64,000 nucleotides of DNA from assembly GCA_020722815.1 (NCBI GenBank), contig DYKB01000002.1:1-64000 (forward strand), read 5' to 3'. The notes below the pieces were generated by a model that was not told where the DNA came from, searched no databases, and saw only the letters and a list, made by a program, of their open reading frames with translations. The DNA is from Caldithrix sp. GTDB lineage: Bacteria > Zhuqueibacterota > Zhuqueibacteria > Thermofontimicrobiales > Sulfurfontimicrobiaceae. Of the stretch, positions 8,460 to 18,096 are shown piece after piece. Made by a program: the position numbers and the translations under genes. Position 1 is the first letter of the stretch. Each line of letters begins with the position of its first letter.

Positions 8460-9500
8460 ATGAGTAAAAAAACAATTATACTAATTGGCATTCTGGCATT
8501 TCTTATCCTGTGTCTGATTTGCCTCTTCTGTCGGGCTAAAAAAATTGAGCAGGATTTATACCAAAAAACGCTCAATGCTTTAAGCCAACGGAATTTGCCA
8601 ACCGATGTACTTTCGTTCAGTGGGCGTGATGCCCTTATAAATGGGAAGGTTGCCTCGGAAGAAATTAAGCTTCAAATTGCGGCCGTCCTGGATTCTATTA
8701 ATGGAATTCGGGTGGTGAAAAATGATCTCACTGTTGCCGATTCAACTCCGTTACGCCTGCCTGATTTAAAATTTTCGATGAAGGGGGGTGTACTAACGCT
8801 TGAGGGGATGCTTCCCGATCAGGCTTCTGTCGATAGCTTGATGCTGCTGGCAGAAGCTGCTTTCGGAAAAGGCAAAGTGATAAACAACGTGACTGTTGTA
8901 CCGGGTGTTCCACCGGTAACCTGGCTAAAAGCTTTGCCTGGCGTCTTGAATTTCATGAAATTGAATCTGCCGGATGGTAAAATTGATATTCACCAGCAGG
9001 AAATTACGCTAGAAGGGAGCGTCCAACAGCCCGATCAAAAGGATATACTGGAGACGCTGGTCAGGACTTCCTTCGGGACATCCTATCTGATTAACAATTT
9101 ACTAACTGTATCGGGATCCGTCCCAACTGATGCCGCTACAGTTAAAGCCGAATTTGAATCGTTGCTCTCAGGTTCAATTGTCTATTTTGAATGGGATAAA
9201 GCCGATCTTCAGTCCGTATATCACCCAAAATTAAACCAGGTAGCTGAAGGATTAAACAAAAATCAATTTAGGATTGAGGTTCAGGGCTATGCCGATGCGA
9301 CTGGTGCGGATGGCTACAATCTAAAATTAAGTGAACGGCGCGCTCTTAGCGTTCAAAATTATCTGATTCAACAAGCTGTTAAGCCAAATTTATTGCAAAT
9401 CAAGGCTTTGGGAGAAGCTCAACCAGTGGGAGATAATGCCACCGAAGCCGGTCGGCAAAAAAATCGACGTGTCGAATTGAAAATAAAGGAGGGCCTGTAA
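8460..9500 (+). CDS. BON-domain / OmpA C-terminal envelope protein
   Basis: A 346-residue protein with one N-terminal membrane segment (residues 5-24), about three BON-like repeats (around 35-95, 100-150 and 165-215; for example INGKVASEEIK and LEGMLPDQASV) and an OmpA peptidoglycan-binding domain at about 230-346 (YFEWDKADL, VQGYADATG, LSERRALSV, GRQKNRRVEL). It probably tethers the inner membrane or periplasm to peptidoglycan. A good RBS (CAGGAG) precedes ATG 8460. The stop is followed one base later by the next ATG at 9502, so the two genes form a tight operon. Confidence 0.9.
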   Translation: MSKKTIILIGILAFLILCLICLFCRAKKIEQDLYQKTLNALSQRNLPTDVLSFSGRDALINGKVASEEIKLQIAAVLDSINGIRVVKNDLTVADSTPLRLPDLKFSMKGGVLTLEGMLPDQASVDSLMLLAEAAFGKGKVINNVTVVPGVPPVTWLKALPGVLNFMKLNLPDGKIDIHQQEITLEGSVQQPDQKDILETLVRTSFGTSYLINNLLTVSGSVPTDAATVKAEFESLLSGSIVYFEWDKADLQSVYHPKLNQVAEGLNKNQFRIEVQGYADATGADGYNLKLSERRALSVQNYLIQQAVKPNLLQIKALGEAQPVGDNATEAGRQKNRRVELKIKEGL

Positions 9501-9501
9501 A

Positions 9502-9840
9502 ATGTGGTATTTATGTGCGCAAATGATTCTTTGTTTATTGATAGCAGCCATTCTGGGATTTTTAATTGGCTGGTTATTACGGGGATTGTTTAAGAAACAG
9601 GTAGTCGTCGGTGATCTCCGCGAAGATGATCTCAAACTGGTGGTTGGCATTGGACCTGTTTTTGAAAAGCGTCTTCGTGAAGTTGGTATCAAAACTTTTA
9701 AGCAGTTAGCTGAATTAACCGAGGAAGAAATTGAACGTTTATCAGAAAAAATCGGTCCTTTCCCGGAAAGAATTCAGCGCGAAAACTGGGTGGAACAGGC
9801 GAAAGCTTTTCATTATCAGAAGTATGGTGAACGGATTTAA
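9502..9840 (+). CDS. Membrane-anchored helix-hairpin-helix (DUF4332-like) protein
   Basis: A 112-residue protein with one N-terminal transmembrane helix (about 6-28), followed by a helix-hairpin-helix-type segment: DDLKLVVGIGPVFEKRLREVG, split by the predicted GIGP hairpin, then KTFKQLAELTEEEIERLSEKIG. Such domains resemble those fused to ribosomal protein L21 or in DUF4332 proteins and often accompany OmpA-like envelope genes. The RBS GGAGG lies inside the end of the BON-OmpA gene, so translation is probably coupled. Function is unknown; DNA binding at the membrane is possible but unproven. Confidence 0.8.
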   Translation: MWYLCAQMILCLLIAAILGFLIGWLLRGLFKKQVVVGDLREDDLKLVVGIGPVFEKRLREVGIKTFKQLAELTEEEIERLSEKIGPFPERIQRENWVEQAKAFHYQKYGERI

Positions 9841-9853
9841 TTCTGATAATTTT

Positions 9854-9888
9854 TTGACAATTCGCTATTGATCAATTTTAATTGTCAA
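9854..9888. other. Inverted repeat between convergent genes
   Basis: TTGACAATT (9854-9862) and AATTGTCAA (9880-9888) form a 9-bp stem between two convergent genes. Neither side has a clear T-run after the stem, so it is a weak terminator candidate only. Confidence 0.35.
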
Positions 9889-9889
9889 T

Positions 9890-10945
9890 TTAGCGGGGCC
9901 AGCGTTCTTCAATGGTTGGAAATTGGGGGAATTGTCCGTGCGGTTCGGTTTGATACCAGTAACCCACCGAGGCGATATCGTCTGTCAGGGGTTGATATTT
10001 AATTCCAGGCCACCAGCCTAACGCCTGGATGGTTACTTTCAGCCGTTGTTCAAAACGAATGGGGTCCATGATATGCCAGCGATAAAGACCATGTTTGGGG
10101 ACTTCTCCTGGCTCTTTGCGCCAGAGTGGATAACCCAGAAAGGTGGTTGAATAGGTATCGCCAAAGCACCAGGCGCCACCAAAATAATCTTCTGTTCCAG
10201 TACCACAGATGGTGGGATATTTTGAATCGCCATCCATAAAGAATTTTATTTCACCTTCGCCCCACCAGCCATTGGAGAGCTGCGTCCACGCCAGAAAAGT
10301 GCCGACGTAGTGGCCTTTACCCGCTACAGCATCCAGAATGATGTGCTCAGGATAATTTCGTGGTGTCAGGCTTCGGCGCCACTGGGCGTGAAAATAGGCG
10401 GCTTCCTCAGGCACATCCTCTAAAGAATAGGTGATCTGGTAAAAAAAAACATCGATTTCTTCCCAGCGCTGGTTTTCGACTGTGATCTGGCAACTTTTTC
10501 GGAATGGCATTGGCCAATAGCAATTGAATCCACCAGAAGGGTTGACCGCAATTGGGAACGAATTGACTTTGTAACGCAAACCATGTCCACAGGCGAAAAA
10601 ATCACCCAAAGGCACTTCAATCGAAGGCGATTTTTCACCATCCCAGTAAAATCGGAGCACACAATCTCGGTATGCTGCTTCTTTGACGGTAATCCAGATG
10701 TGCTGAATAATACCTGGACCTTCAATTTCTGCCAGATTCGTTAGCGAGTTCGGTGGAAGGGTGATACAGGGTCGAACTTTCCAGCCTTCGCCCAATTGGG
10801 AGGCCGCATCTTTTTCGGTTGGTTTTGCCTGTGCCCCCTGACCTTTTGTACCAGTTGGATTTTCCGCCGAAATGGAACGTGTTTTCGCATTTGATAAAAG
10901 TGGAAGCGTTCCCAATCCGGTATTCAAAAATGGATTTATCGTCAT
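9890..10945 (-). CDS. DUF2961 / glycoside hydrolase family 172 protein
   Basis: A 351-residue protein matching the DUF2961 (GH172) family, whose characterised members act on alpha-D-fructofuranosides and alpha-D-arabinofuranosides. Family landmarks are GPGIIQHIWITV near the N-terminus, VPLGDFFACGHG, GGFNCYWPMPF, GEGEIKFFMDGD and CGTGTEDYFGGAW; the last two hold the acidic residues implicated in catalysis. The fold is a double jelly-roll that forms trimers or larger oligomers. There is no signal peptide, so it is probably cytoplasmic. It faces the BON/HhH pair convergently. The sugar specificity cannot be assigned. Confidence 0.9.
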   Translation of the reverse strand: MTINPFLNTGLGTLPLLSNAKTRSISAENPTGTKGQGAQAKPTEKDAASQLGEGWKVRPCITLPPNSLTNLAEIEGPGIIQHIWITVKEAAYRDCVLRFYWDGEKSPSIEVPLGDFFACGHGLRYKVNSFPIAVNPSGGFNCYWPMPFRKSCQITVENQRWEEIDVFFYQITYSLEDVPEEAAYFHAQWRRSLTPRNYPEHIILDAVAGKGHYVGTFLAWTQLSNGWWGEGEIKFFMDGDSKYPTICGTGTEDYFGGAWCFGDTYSTTFLGYPLWRKEPGEVPKHGLYRWHIMDPIRFEQRLKVTIQALGWWPGIKYQPLTDDIASVGYWYQTEPHGQFPQFPTIEERWPR

Positions 10946-11058
10946 ATCAGCGTCATTTTACATTTTTCTAGGTGTGAATGAAAATATATTTCACCACATA
11001 TTTTGTATTTGCATAGATTTTATCAACGAAATCTGCTTAATCTGTGGTTGTTTTTAGA

Positions 11059-11937
11059 TCATTCCTTCTCGTTTTGCAATAATTCCTGCATCTCTTTGAA
11101 TTTTGCTTTTTCAGCGGCATCAACTTTGGGGTATTTTAATTTTAAACTTCGTAATGATTTACTAATTATCTCGGCAACGGTTAACCGCATATATGGTTTG
11201 TTGTCAGCCGGGATTGCATACCAGGGTGCCCAAGGGCGTGAAGTGGCGTTTAATGTCTCTTGATATGCCTGCATATAGTCATTCCAGAATTTTCTTTCCT
11301 GAACATCGCCGGCGGCAAATTTCCAGTTTTTTTCAGGTTCTTCAATTCGGGCGAGAAAACGCTGCTTTTGTTCCTCTTTGGAGACATTGAGCCAGAATTT
11401 TAGGATTATGGTTCCATTCAGTGCTAGGTGTTTCTCATAGCAGCGAATTGATTTAAAGCGTTTTTTCCAGATTGTTTCGGGATCAATTTTATCCGGCAGT
11501 TTTTGATTGTGAAGATATTCCGGGTGAACCCGAACTACCAGTACTTCTTCGTAATAACTTCGATTAAAAACGCCGATTCGCCCGCGTTCAGGTAAGCAGC
11601 GGGTAGTGCGCCAGAGAAAATCATGATCAAGCTCTTCTGGCGTCGGTTGTTTAAAAGAAAAGACCTGACAACCAGCGGGATTAACGCCGCTCAGAACGGC
11701 CCGAATGGTACTATCCTTTCCCGCCGCATCCATTGCCTGAAAAATCAATAACAGGGCCTGATGATCATGAGCATAGAGAATTCGTTGTAATTCATCTATT
11801 TCCTCGATTAACTCATCCAAACGTTCTTTGCATTCCTTTTTATTGAGAACATCCTTTGGAGGTATCGTGGGGGCGTTTTTATACTTAAATGAGGAATCAA
11901 AGGGAACTAAATACGGGCTTCTAATGGCTTCAAACAT
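11059..11937 (-). CDS. Polyphosphate kinase 2 family phosphotransferase
   Basis: A 292-residue PPK2 protein that transfers phosphate between polyphosphate and nucleoside mono- or diphosphates. The Walker A region is FQAMDAAGKDST (about residues 66-77), and the Walker B/lid region contains GVFNRSYYEEVLVVRVHPE. Length and the single-domain layout fit class I/III enzymes, which phosphorylate ADP, AMP or GDP; the class cannot be fixed by eye. GGAG lies 7 bases before the ATG. It is followed upstream on the same strand by the TPM/LemA group, 42 bp away, but a functional link is not evident. Confidence 0.92.
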   Translation of the reverse strand: MFEAIRSPYLVPFDSSFKYKNAPTIPPKDVLNKKECKERLDELIEEIDELQRILYAHDHQALLLIFQAMDAAGKDSTIRAVLSGVNPAGCQVFSFKQPTPEELDHDFLWRTTRCLPERGRIGVFNRSYYEEVLVVRVHPEYLHNQKLPDKIDPETIWKKRFKSIRCYEKHLALNGTIILKFWLNVSKEEQKQRFLARIEEPEKNWKFAAGDVQERKFWNDYMQAYQETLNATSRPWAPWYAIPADNKPYMRLTVAEIISKSLRSLKLKYPKVDAAEKAKFKEMQELLQNEKE

Positions 11938-11979
11938 GGTACAACTCCATTTTTAGGCTTTTACATGATTCAAAAATTA

Positions 11980-12414
11980 TTAATTGCCAATCGAAATTTC
12001 ATTTGTCAGTTCATCTTCATCATTTTTGACAGGGGGGAAAAATTCCTGTAATTTTTCGCCGACCTGCCGAATGGCCTCGCAAATTCCGTTACAGATTTTT
12101 TTGTCCTGAAAATAGGGTTGAATATTTTTTATAATGCCTTCCCAGAACTCTTCCGGAACTTTTTCATTGATACTCTTATCGCCAACGATGGCAAACTTTC
12201 GGCTTTTGAGTGCCAGATAAATGAGGATGCCATTATGTAATTTGGTTCGATGCATGTTTAATTTTTTAAAAACCAGGATTGCCCTACGCAAGGGATTTTG
12301 CCAGCATCGGCTTTCGATATGAACACGAATTTCGCCCGATGTTGTTTTTTCAGTTTCCTGGATGGTATTAATTATTTGATGCGTTTCATCAGTCGTAAAG
12401 AAAGGCTTTTTCAT
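11980..12414 (-). CDS. TPM-domain protein (cytoplasmic type)
   Basis: A 144-residue protein with a TPM (TLP18.3/Psb32/MOLO-1) fold: FTTDETHQIINTIQETEKTTSGEIRVHIES and GILIYLALKSRKFAIVGDKSIN, then EFWEGIIKNI. It lacks a signal peptide and seems to be the cytosolic-side partner often found after the secreted YgcG-type TPM protein. I place the start at ATG 12414, which has AGGAG five bases upstream, rather than 12435. It is third in the lemA-TPM-TPM operon (39-bp gap). The molecular role of bacterial TPM proteins is poorly defined; phosphatase activity is reported for a plant homologue. Confidence 0.85.
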   Translation of the reverse strand: MKKPFFTTDETHQIINTIQETEKTTSGEIRVHIESRCWQNPLRRAILVFKKLNMHRTKLHNGILIYLALKSRKFAIVGDKSINEKVPEEFWEGIIKNIQPYFQDKKICNGICEAIRQVGEKLQEFFPPVKNDEDELTNEISIGN

Positions 12415-12453
12415 CGTTTCTCCTGCATCTTTCAAATGTGATTAATACACCCG

Positions 12454-13293
12454 TTACCAACTCCCGCTGGCACCGCCACCACCTGATAATCCACCAAATC
12501 CACCCCGGAAGGAGCCGCCCCCGCCACTGCTATGGCCACCGCCGCCGAAGATACTCCCGCCACTGCTTTGACCCCAACCGCCACCGGAAGGCCATTTCCA
12601 GACGACAGGGCCATCCCAGGAGTGACGCCGATAGCCTTTTCCGGAGTAGGTTGTGGCTAAATTACGACGGGCTGAGATTATCATCACAATGATGAAAATA
12701 ATGATGATCAAAAAAACAATGCTGCCAATACCGAATCCCCCCTCCGAGGCAGTAGCCGAATAAGGCATGGGAATTTCATACCGGCCGCCGACAGCCCTGA
12801 TTATCGAATTCAGCCCGTTGACAATGCCGGCATAGTAGTCATTTTGCCTGAAAAATGGAACAATATCATCATTGATGATGCGTCCCGCCTGGAGATCTGT
12901 TAAAGCATCTTCCAGGCCATATCCGACTTCAAGGCGCAGTTTGCGATCATTGATGAAGATGGCCAGGATAATGCCATTTTGCTCATCTTTCAAGCCGGGC
13001 CGCCATTTTTCATATAGTTTTACACAAAATTCTTCCAGATAGGTATCTTCCGGAAGCTGTGGAAATATCGCCACAAAAATTTGGGTGGAAGTTTGCACTT
13101 CAAGCTGTTCCAGTTGCTGATCCAGTGATTGCTGTTGGGAAACAGTCAAAACACCGGCATAATCATTCACCCAACTGGCGGGACGTTCCGGAATCCCTGA
13201 TTGCGAATAGAGTGTCGTTGTGATGAACAGGATAAGCCAGATCACTCTCGAAGTATTTTGCAGGCTCCACCAGCATTTCTTAAATTGATTCAT
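12454..13293 (-). CDS. Secreted YgcG-type TPM-domain membrane protein
   Basis: A 279-residue protein with an N-terminal signal (hydrophobic to about residue 30, ending YSQ), a periplasmic TPM domain at about 35-160 (VNDYAGVLTVSQQQSLDQQL, DEQNGIILAIFINDRKLRLEVGYGLED), one transmembrane helix near 190-210 and a Gly/Ser-rich tail ending GGGGASGSW. This is the standard architecture of proteins encoded beside lemA. It starts 12 bp after the lemA stop, with AAGGA 9-10 bases before the ATG. It is likely part of an envelope-maintenance pair with LemA; the biochemical activity is unknown. Confidence 0.9.
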   Translation of the reverse strand: MNQFKKCWWSLQNTSRVIWLILFITTTLYSQSGIPERPASWVNDYAGVLTVSQQQSLDQQLEQLEVQTSTQIFVAIFPQLPEDTYLEEFCVKLYEKWRPGLKDEQNGIILAIFINDRKLRLEVGYGLEDALTDLQAGRIINDDIVPFFRQNDYYAGIVNGLNSIIRAVGGRYEIPMPYSATASEGGFGIGSIVFLIIIIFIIVMIISARRNLATTYSGKGYRRHSWDGPVVWKWPSGGGWGQSSGGSIFGGGGHSSGGGGSFRGGFGGLSGGGGASGSW

Positions 13294-13305
13294 ATTACAA
13301 ATTCC

Positions 13306-13902
13306 TTAGAATTGTACTTTTGGGGCTTTTTCTGCACCGACTTCCGCCTGGAAATAGGCTTTGGGAGAGAATCCGAACACTCCGGCAAAAAGCACAAGCG
13401 GGAAACGCCGCACCAACGTATTAAAATGACGAACCGCATCATTAAACCGATCTCGTTCCACTTTTATCCGATTCTCCGTCCCCTCAAGCTGTACCTGTAA
13501 ATCCTGAAAATTTTTATCAGCTTTCAATTGAGGATAATTTTCAACAACCATCATGAGTCGTTGCAAAGCGGATGAGAATTCGCCCTGTAACTGCTGGAAT
13601 TCTTTCACTTTCTGCGGATTATCCAAAAATTCTGGTCCCATTTGAATGATTCCACCCATTTTTGAACGCGCTTCGGTCACTCCCACGAACACATCCTTCT
13701 CGTGTTTGGCATACCCTTTAACTGTCTCCACCAGATTGGGAATGAGATCGAAACGACGCTGATAAGCACTTTCCACCTTTGACCAGGCGGTTTTTACGGT
13801 TTCGTCTGCCTCAACCAGCTTATTATATTGATTTTTTCCCCAAAGAAAAATAAAAAAAGCAATCACACCTAAAATAATCAGAACAAGACACCCTTTTTTC
13901 AT
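13306..13902 (-). CDS. lemA: LemA family protein
   Basis: A 198-residue LemA protein: one N-terminal transmembrane helix (about 5-22), then the helical cytosolic or periplasmic body with the family blocks YNKLVEADETVKTAWSKVES, YQRRFDLIPNLVETVKGYA, HEKDVF, YPQLKADKNFQDLQ and IKVERDRFNDAVRHFN. Length fits the family. An RBS AAGGAG lies 9 bases upstream of the ATG. It is first in a three-gene operon with two TPM-domain proteins, the usual genomic association. Function in bacteria remains uncertain. Confidence 0.95.
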   Translation of the reverse strand: MKKGCLVLIILGVIAFFIFLWGKNQYNKLVEADETVKTAWSKVESAYQRRFDLIPNLVETVKGYAKHEKDVFVGVTEARSKMGGIIQMGPEFLDNPQKVKEFQQLQGEFSSALQRLMMVVENYPQLKADKNFQDLQVQLEGTENRIKVERDRFNDAVRHFNTLVRRFPLVLFAGVFGFSPKAYFQAEVGAEKAPKVQF

Positions 13903-13934
13903 CGCCAGATTCTCCTTTATGTAACTTATTATTT

Positions 13935-14077
13935 ACCGTCTGTCCAAAAAAGCTTTCAGCGTATTTTTATGAAGAGTCCCTTTTGCGATTTTACAATCCG
14001 GGTTGTTGGATTGTTAACCCAAAAAATTCAACAAAAAACATTTTACAATGACAACTCATACTTAGCGGACAGACACA
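13935..14077. mobile_element. Palindromic element, family C copy 1
   Basis: The ends CGTCTGTCC (about 13937) and GGACAGACACATA (to 14077) are inverted. They match the ends of the element at 53401-53545 (GTGTCTGTCCG). The interior is diverged and AT-rich with no frame. It lies between divergent lemA and the ATPase gene, so it may overlap their promoters. Confidence 0.55.
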
Positions 14078-14297
14078 TAAAAATGACTTACTTTTAAAAT
14101 AATTATCCCTCAATTTTTATCGCGATACACCATTGCCATAAATTTTCAAGGGGTTGTGAATTGGTGAATAAAAATTTTTTAAAAAACTTACTTGCATATA
14201 TAAATAAATCTTGCAAATTTGTCAAGTTTTTTTTAGTATAAGACATGTAATCTCCCAAAATAAATTCAAATACTTAATTCCCAATAAAGGAGGAGCG

Positions 14298-16712
14298 ATG
14301 GAAAATTATGAAAAATTGGGTTCTTTTTATTTGGGCCGCGTTAATGATTTAGAAACCAGGAAAACAACTGAAGATTTGGTACTTTATGATTCCAAAGATT
14401 TGACCACGCATGCTGTTTGTGTTGGGATGACTGGTAGTGGCAAAACAGGTCTTGGTGTTGCGCTGATTGAAGAGGCGGCAATTGATAACATTCCGGTTTT
14501 GGTGATCGATCCGAAGGGGGATATGACCAATTTGCTGCTTACTTTTCCGGATTTGAAGCCAGAGTCATTCAGACCCTGGGTGAATGAAAGTGAAGCCAGC
14601 CAAAAAGGTCTCTCGCCAGAAGAATTTGCTGTCAAACAGGCTGAGCTCTGGAAAACTGGTCTGGAGAAATGGGGACAATCCGGTGAACGGATTAAAAAAC
14701 TACGGGATACAGTTGAATTTTGTATTTATACACCGGGAAGTACGGCGGGTATTCAGCTTTCCATTTTAAAATCGCTTTCAGCGCCGCCGGCTGAAATTCG
14801 GGAAGATTCTGATGCTTTTAGTGAACGTATCTCGACCGTGGCGACCAGTTTATTGGGTTTATTGAAAATCGACGCTGATCCCATAAAAAGCCGTGAACAT
14901 ATTTTGATTTCCAATATCTTATCGCATTTCTGGATGAAAGGCAAAGAACTTGATCTTTCACAACTGATTCAGTCTATTCAGTCACCGCCATTCTCTAAAA
15001 TTGGCGTATTCAACCTCGACAGTTTTTATCCGGATCAAGAACGATTTGAACTGGCGATTGCACTGAATAATTTGCTGGCCGCTCCGGCCTTTCAGTCGTG
15101 GCTGGAAGGTGAACCGATGGATATTCAGCAACTCCTCTATTCCAAAAATGGTAAACCACGGGTTCCAGTCTTTTATATTGCCCATCTTTCGGATGCGGAA
15201 CGAATGTTTTTTGTGACTTTATTTTTAAATCAGGTGCTGGGATGGATGCGGACGCAAGCTGGTACTTCCAGCTTACGCGCCATGCTTTATATCGATGAAA
15301 TATTTGGCTATATGCCGCCAATTGGCAATCCGCCCTCGAAAAAACCTTTATTGACTTTGCTAAAACAAGCCCGGGCGTTTGGTCTGGGACTGGTTTTGGC
15401 CACCCAAAATCCAGTCGATCTGGATTATAAGGGCCTCTCCAATACCGGTACCTGGTTTATTGGCCGTTTACAGACAGATCGTGATCGTGAACGGGTTCTG
15501 GATGGTCTGGCCAGTGCGGCCGGTGGTGGCAAGTTTGATAAGCCCTTAATGGAAAAGGTTATTTCCAGTTTGGGCAAGCGTATCTTTTTATTGCATAATG
15601 TTCATGAAACGCGGCCGGAAGTTTTTGAAACACGTTGGGTGATGTCCTATCTGGCAGGTCCAATGACACGTAATCAGATTAAAGAGTTGATGGCCTCTCA
15701 AAAAGCTGAAAAAGGCAGTGAATCAGCGCCTGCAAAAAAGGTAATGACGAAAACGACTGCGGTCGCGTCATCCGTTCAGCCAAATCTGGCGCCGGATATT
15801 TCGCCACTTTTCATTCCGATTCGCAGTCAAGCACCTGCTGAAGCCAAACTGGTCTATCAACCCTATATTTGGGGGAGTGCTTCAGTTCAATTCGTGGATA
15901 CTAGTCGTGACGTCGATTTTTCTCGGACAATCAAACTGATGACCCCCATCACGAATGACCCGATTCCAGTCGATTGGGAGAAAAATCAACCAATTGATCT
16001 GGATGAAAGTGAGTTATTGAAAAATGCTCAGGAAAATCCGGTTTATGAAGAAGTTCCTGAAGCGGCACAAAAGGGTAAAAATTTCCAGAACTGGGCAAAA
16101 GATTTTGAGGAATATCTCTTTCGAAGTGAAAAAGTGACGCTTTATAAGAGCCCTTCTTTGAATATGGTTTCAAAACCTCAGGAAACTGAAAGCGACTTTA
16201 GAGCCAGAATTTCGCAATCTGCCCGTGAAAATCGGGATGAGTGGGTGGAAAAATTGCGGGCGAAGTATGAAAAACGAATTGCTTCCCTGCAGGAAAAAAT
16301 CCGAAAAGCGGAAGATAAGCTGGCGGTGGAGCAAGCCCAATCGCGGCAGAAGAAGATTGAATCGGCTATTTCAATTGGCGCATCCATTTTTGGGGCTTTT
16401 ATGGGTAGAAAAACGGTATCAAGAACATCGCTGAGCCGGGCCGGTCGTAATATTCATGGTACCATCAAAGAGTCTGGAGATGTATCACGTGCTGAAGCGA
16501 CGCTGGCAGTTCTCCAACAGCAATTGGCAGAAATTGAGGAGGAGTTCCAGCAAGAAGTTGATGCCCAATCTGCAAAATTCGATGCTTTCAGTGAAAATCT
16601 GGAAAAAATTACCATCAATCTTAAAAAAACTAATATTTTTACGAAGCTGGTTAATTTTATCTGGCTTCCATTCTGGCAGGTAAGCGGGAAGCCGGATAGC
16701 CCGGCCTGGTAA
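14298..16712 (+). CDS. HerA/DUF853-like P-loop ATPase with coiled-coil tail
   Basis: An 804-residue protein of the HerA/FtsK-like ATPase group. Walker A is GMTGSGKT (residues 43-50), Walker B is MLYIDEIFG (about 329-337), and the sensor/arginine-finger region is near LATQNPVDLDYKGLSNTGTWFIGRLQTDRDR. Residues about 640-760 are strongly charged and coiled-coil, interrupted by a short Gly/Ala helix at about 695-705, and the protein ends with a hydrophobic patch. It has the ATP-binding core of a DNA- or protein-translocating hexamer, but no NurA-like partner is adjacent. The start ATG 14298 has AAGGAGGAG upstream; an upstream frame extension lacks an RBS. Function is unknown beyond ATPase. Confidence 0.85.
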   Translation: MENYEKLGSFYLGRVNDLETRKTTEDLVLYDSKDLTTHAVCVGMTGSGKTGLGVALIEEAAIDNIPVLVIDPKGDMTNLLLTFPDLKPESFRPWVNESEASQKGLSPEEFAVKQAELWKTGLEKWGQSGERIKKLRDTVEFCIYTPGSTAGIQLSILKSLSAPPAEIREDSDAFSERISTVATSLLGLLKIDADPIKSREHILISNILSHFWMKGKELDLSQLIQSIQSPPFSKIGVFNLDSFYPDQERFELAIALNNLLAAPAFQSWLEGEPMDIQQLLYSKNGKPRVPVFYIAHLSDAERMFFVTLFLNQVLGWMRTQAGTSSLRAMLYIDEIFGYMPPIGNPPSKKPLLTLLKQARAFGLGLVLATQNPVDLDYKGLSNTGTWFIGRLQTDRDRERVLDGLASAAGGGKFDKPLMEKVISSLGKRIFLLHNVHETRPEVFETRWVMSYLAGPMTRNQIKELMASQKAEKGSESAPAKKVMTKTTAVASSVQPNLAPDISPLFIPIRSQAPAEAKLVYQPYIWGSASVQFVDTSRDVDFSRTIKLMTPITNDPIPVDWEKNQPIDLDESELLKNAQENPVYEEVPEAAQKGKNFQNWAKDFEEYLFRSEKVTLYKSPSLNMVSKPQETESDFRARISQSARENRDEWVEKLRAKYEKRIASLQEKIRKAEDKLAVEQAQSRQKKIESAISIGASIFGAFMGRKTVSRTSLSRAGRNIHGTIKESGDVSRAEATLAVLQQQLAEIEEEFQQEVDAQSAKFDAFSENLEKITINLKKTNIFTKLVNFIWLPFWQVSGKPDSPAW

Positions 16713-16878
16713 TTTTTTGCTGATAGAGAATCTTCGTTCGGGCTGGAGTGCAGGCCTCAGCTTGACAGGCAAAGGACGATATGAAGCAAAAAGCGAAGAA
16801 TTTCATAATAAAAAGCATAAATTTTTTTCTAATTATTTGGTTATATGTTGGCGTATGATCTATCAATGGAGATGATTC

Positions 16879-18096
16879 ATGAGTATCAGTCAAATTGCAC
16901 GTACCATCAGCGCTTCGCCAACGCTGGCGCTCAATGAAAAAGCCGCGATTTTGCGGGAAAAAGGCGAGCCAGTTATTCATCTGGGTGGGGGTGAGCCCAA
17001 GAGTCGCGCCCCATTGGATGCGATTCTGGCCGTGGCTGCACACCTGAATACTGGTGAAATTCGCTATGCACCCGCAGACGGTATTCCTGCCTTGAAGAAG
17101 GCCATTATTCGTTACACCGATGAAAATTATGGTCGCCTCGTCGCTCCGGAAAATGTTATTGCCTCGGGCGGTGCTAAACAGGCGATCATGGTCGCGCTTC
17201 AGGCCATTCTCGACCCAAAAGATGAGGTGATTTTCCCTTCCCCATATTGGGTCAGTTATCCGGAAATGGTAAAATTGTGTGGAGCGATTCCCGTAGCTGT
17301 TCCGCCCGAGGATGGGACCTTTTATCCACGTATTCAGGATATTGAACAAAGGGTCGGTTCCTATACCAAAGCCGTGATGATCAACAGCCCTAATAATCCT
17401 TCAGGCGTGATGTATTCCGAGCAATTTATTGCGGATATCGTTCAATTTTGTGAAAAGCGTGATTTATATTTAATCATGGATGATATCTATCACCGGCTTG
17501 TTTTTGATGGTAAAAAGTCTCCAATCTGCTATCAATATGCGAAAAACCTGGCTGAAAATTCAAAATTAATTCTTATCAATGGCGTTTCAAAATTATATGC
17601 CATGACTGGATTTCGAATTGGCTGGGCAATTGCCAATAAAAAGCTGATCGAAGTTATGACCAACATACAGGGCCAGCAAACCTCCGGACCTTCGGTATTA
17701 TTACAAAAGGCGGCTGTTGGGGCCTTGAACGGAATTCAATCCGGTGTTGAAAATTTGCGTACCACATTGGAGAATAATCGCAACGTTCTGGTGGATCGTT
17801 TAAAGACTTTTGAAGGCGTCAAAGTTTCCAAACCGGATGGGACGTTTTACTGTTTCGCCGATTTTAGTGCGTATGAAAAGAACTCAACCAAACTTTCCAA
17901 ATTTTTGATTGATAAAGTACTGGTACTCACCATGCCCGGTGTTGAATTTGGCATGGATGGCTATCTGCGAATAAGTTTTTGCGGCGCGATCAATGAAATT
18001 ACCGAAGGAATCGAACGGATGAAATGGGCATTGGATCCGAATTCGCCCAATGAACTGTACATCGGTGACCGAAAACTGGTGAGGGACTGGCTATGA
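16879..18096 (+). CDS. Class I/II PLP-dependent aminotransferase (aspartate-type)
   Basis: A 405-residue fold-type I aminotransferase. Landmarks are GGGEP (substrate binding), YAPADGIPALKKAI, ASGGAKQAI, INSPNNPSG, DDIYHRLVFDG (PLP-binding Asp/Tyr) and GVSKLYAMTGFRIGW with the PLP Lys at about 238. It is closest to aspartate/aromatic aminotransferases of subgroup I-gamma. The gene overlaps pckA by four bases (ATGA at 18093-18096), so the two are translationally coupled. Transamination of aspartate to oxaloacetate would feed directly into PEP carboxykinase, which supports an aspartate-to-PEP route; this is an inference from the coupling. Confidence 0.92.
   Translation: MSISQIARTISASPTLALNEKAAILREKGEPVIHLGGGEPKSRAPLDAILAVAAHLNTGEIRYAPADGIPALKKAIIRYTDENYGRLVAPENVIASGGAKQAIMVALQAILDPKDEVIFPSPYWVSYPEMVKLCGAIPVAVPPEDGTFYPRIQDIEQRVGSYTKAVMINSPNNPSGVMYSEQFIADIVQFCEKRDLYLIMDDIYHRLVFDGKKSPICYQYAKNLAENSKLILINGVSKLYAMTGFRIGWAIANKKLIEVMTNIQGQQTSGPSVLLQKAAVGALNGIQSGVENLRTTLENNRNVLVDRLKTFEGVKVSKPDGTFYCFADFSAYEKNSTKLSKFLIDKVLVLTMPGVEFGMDGYLRISFCGAINEITEGIERMKWALDPNSPNELYIGDRKLVRDWL

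Noticed and set aside
12432..12692. ORFs rich in Gly/Val/Ala or Arg/His opposite and across the TPM gene
   Set aside because: They are shadows of the Gly/Ser-rich tail codons of the secreted TPM protein.
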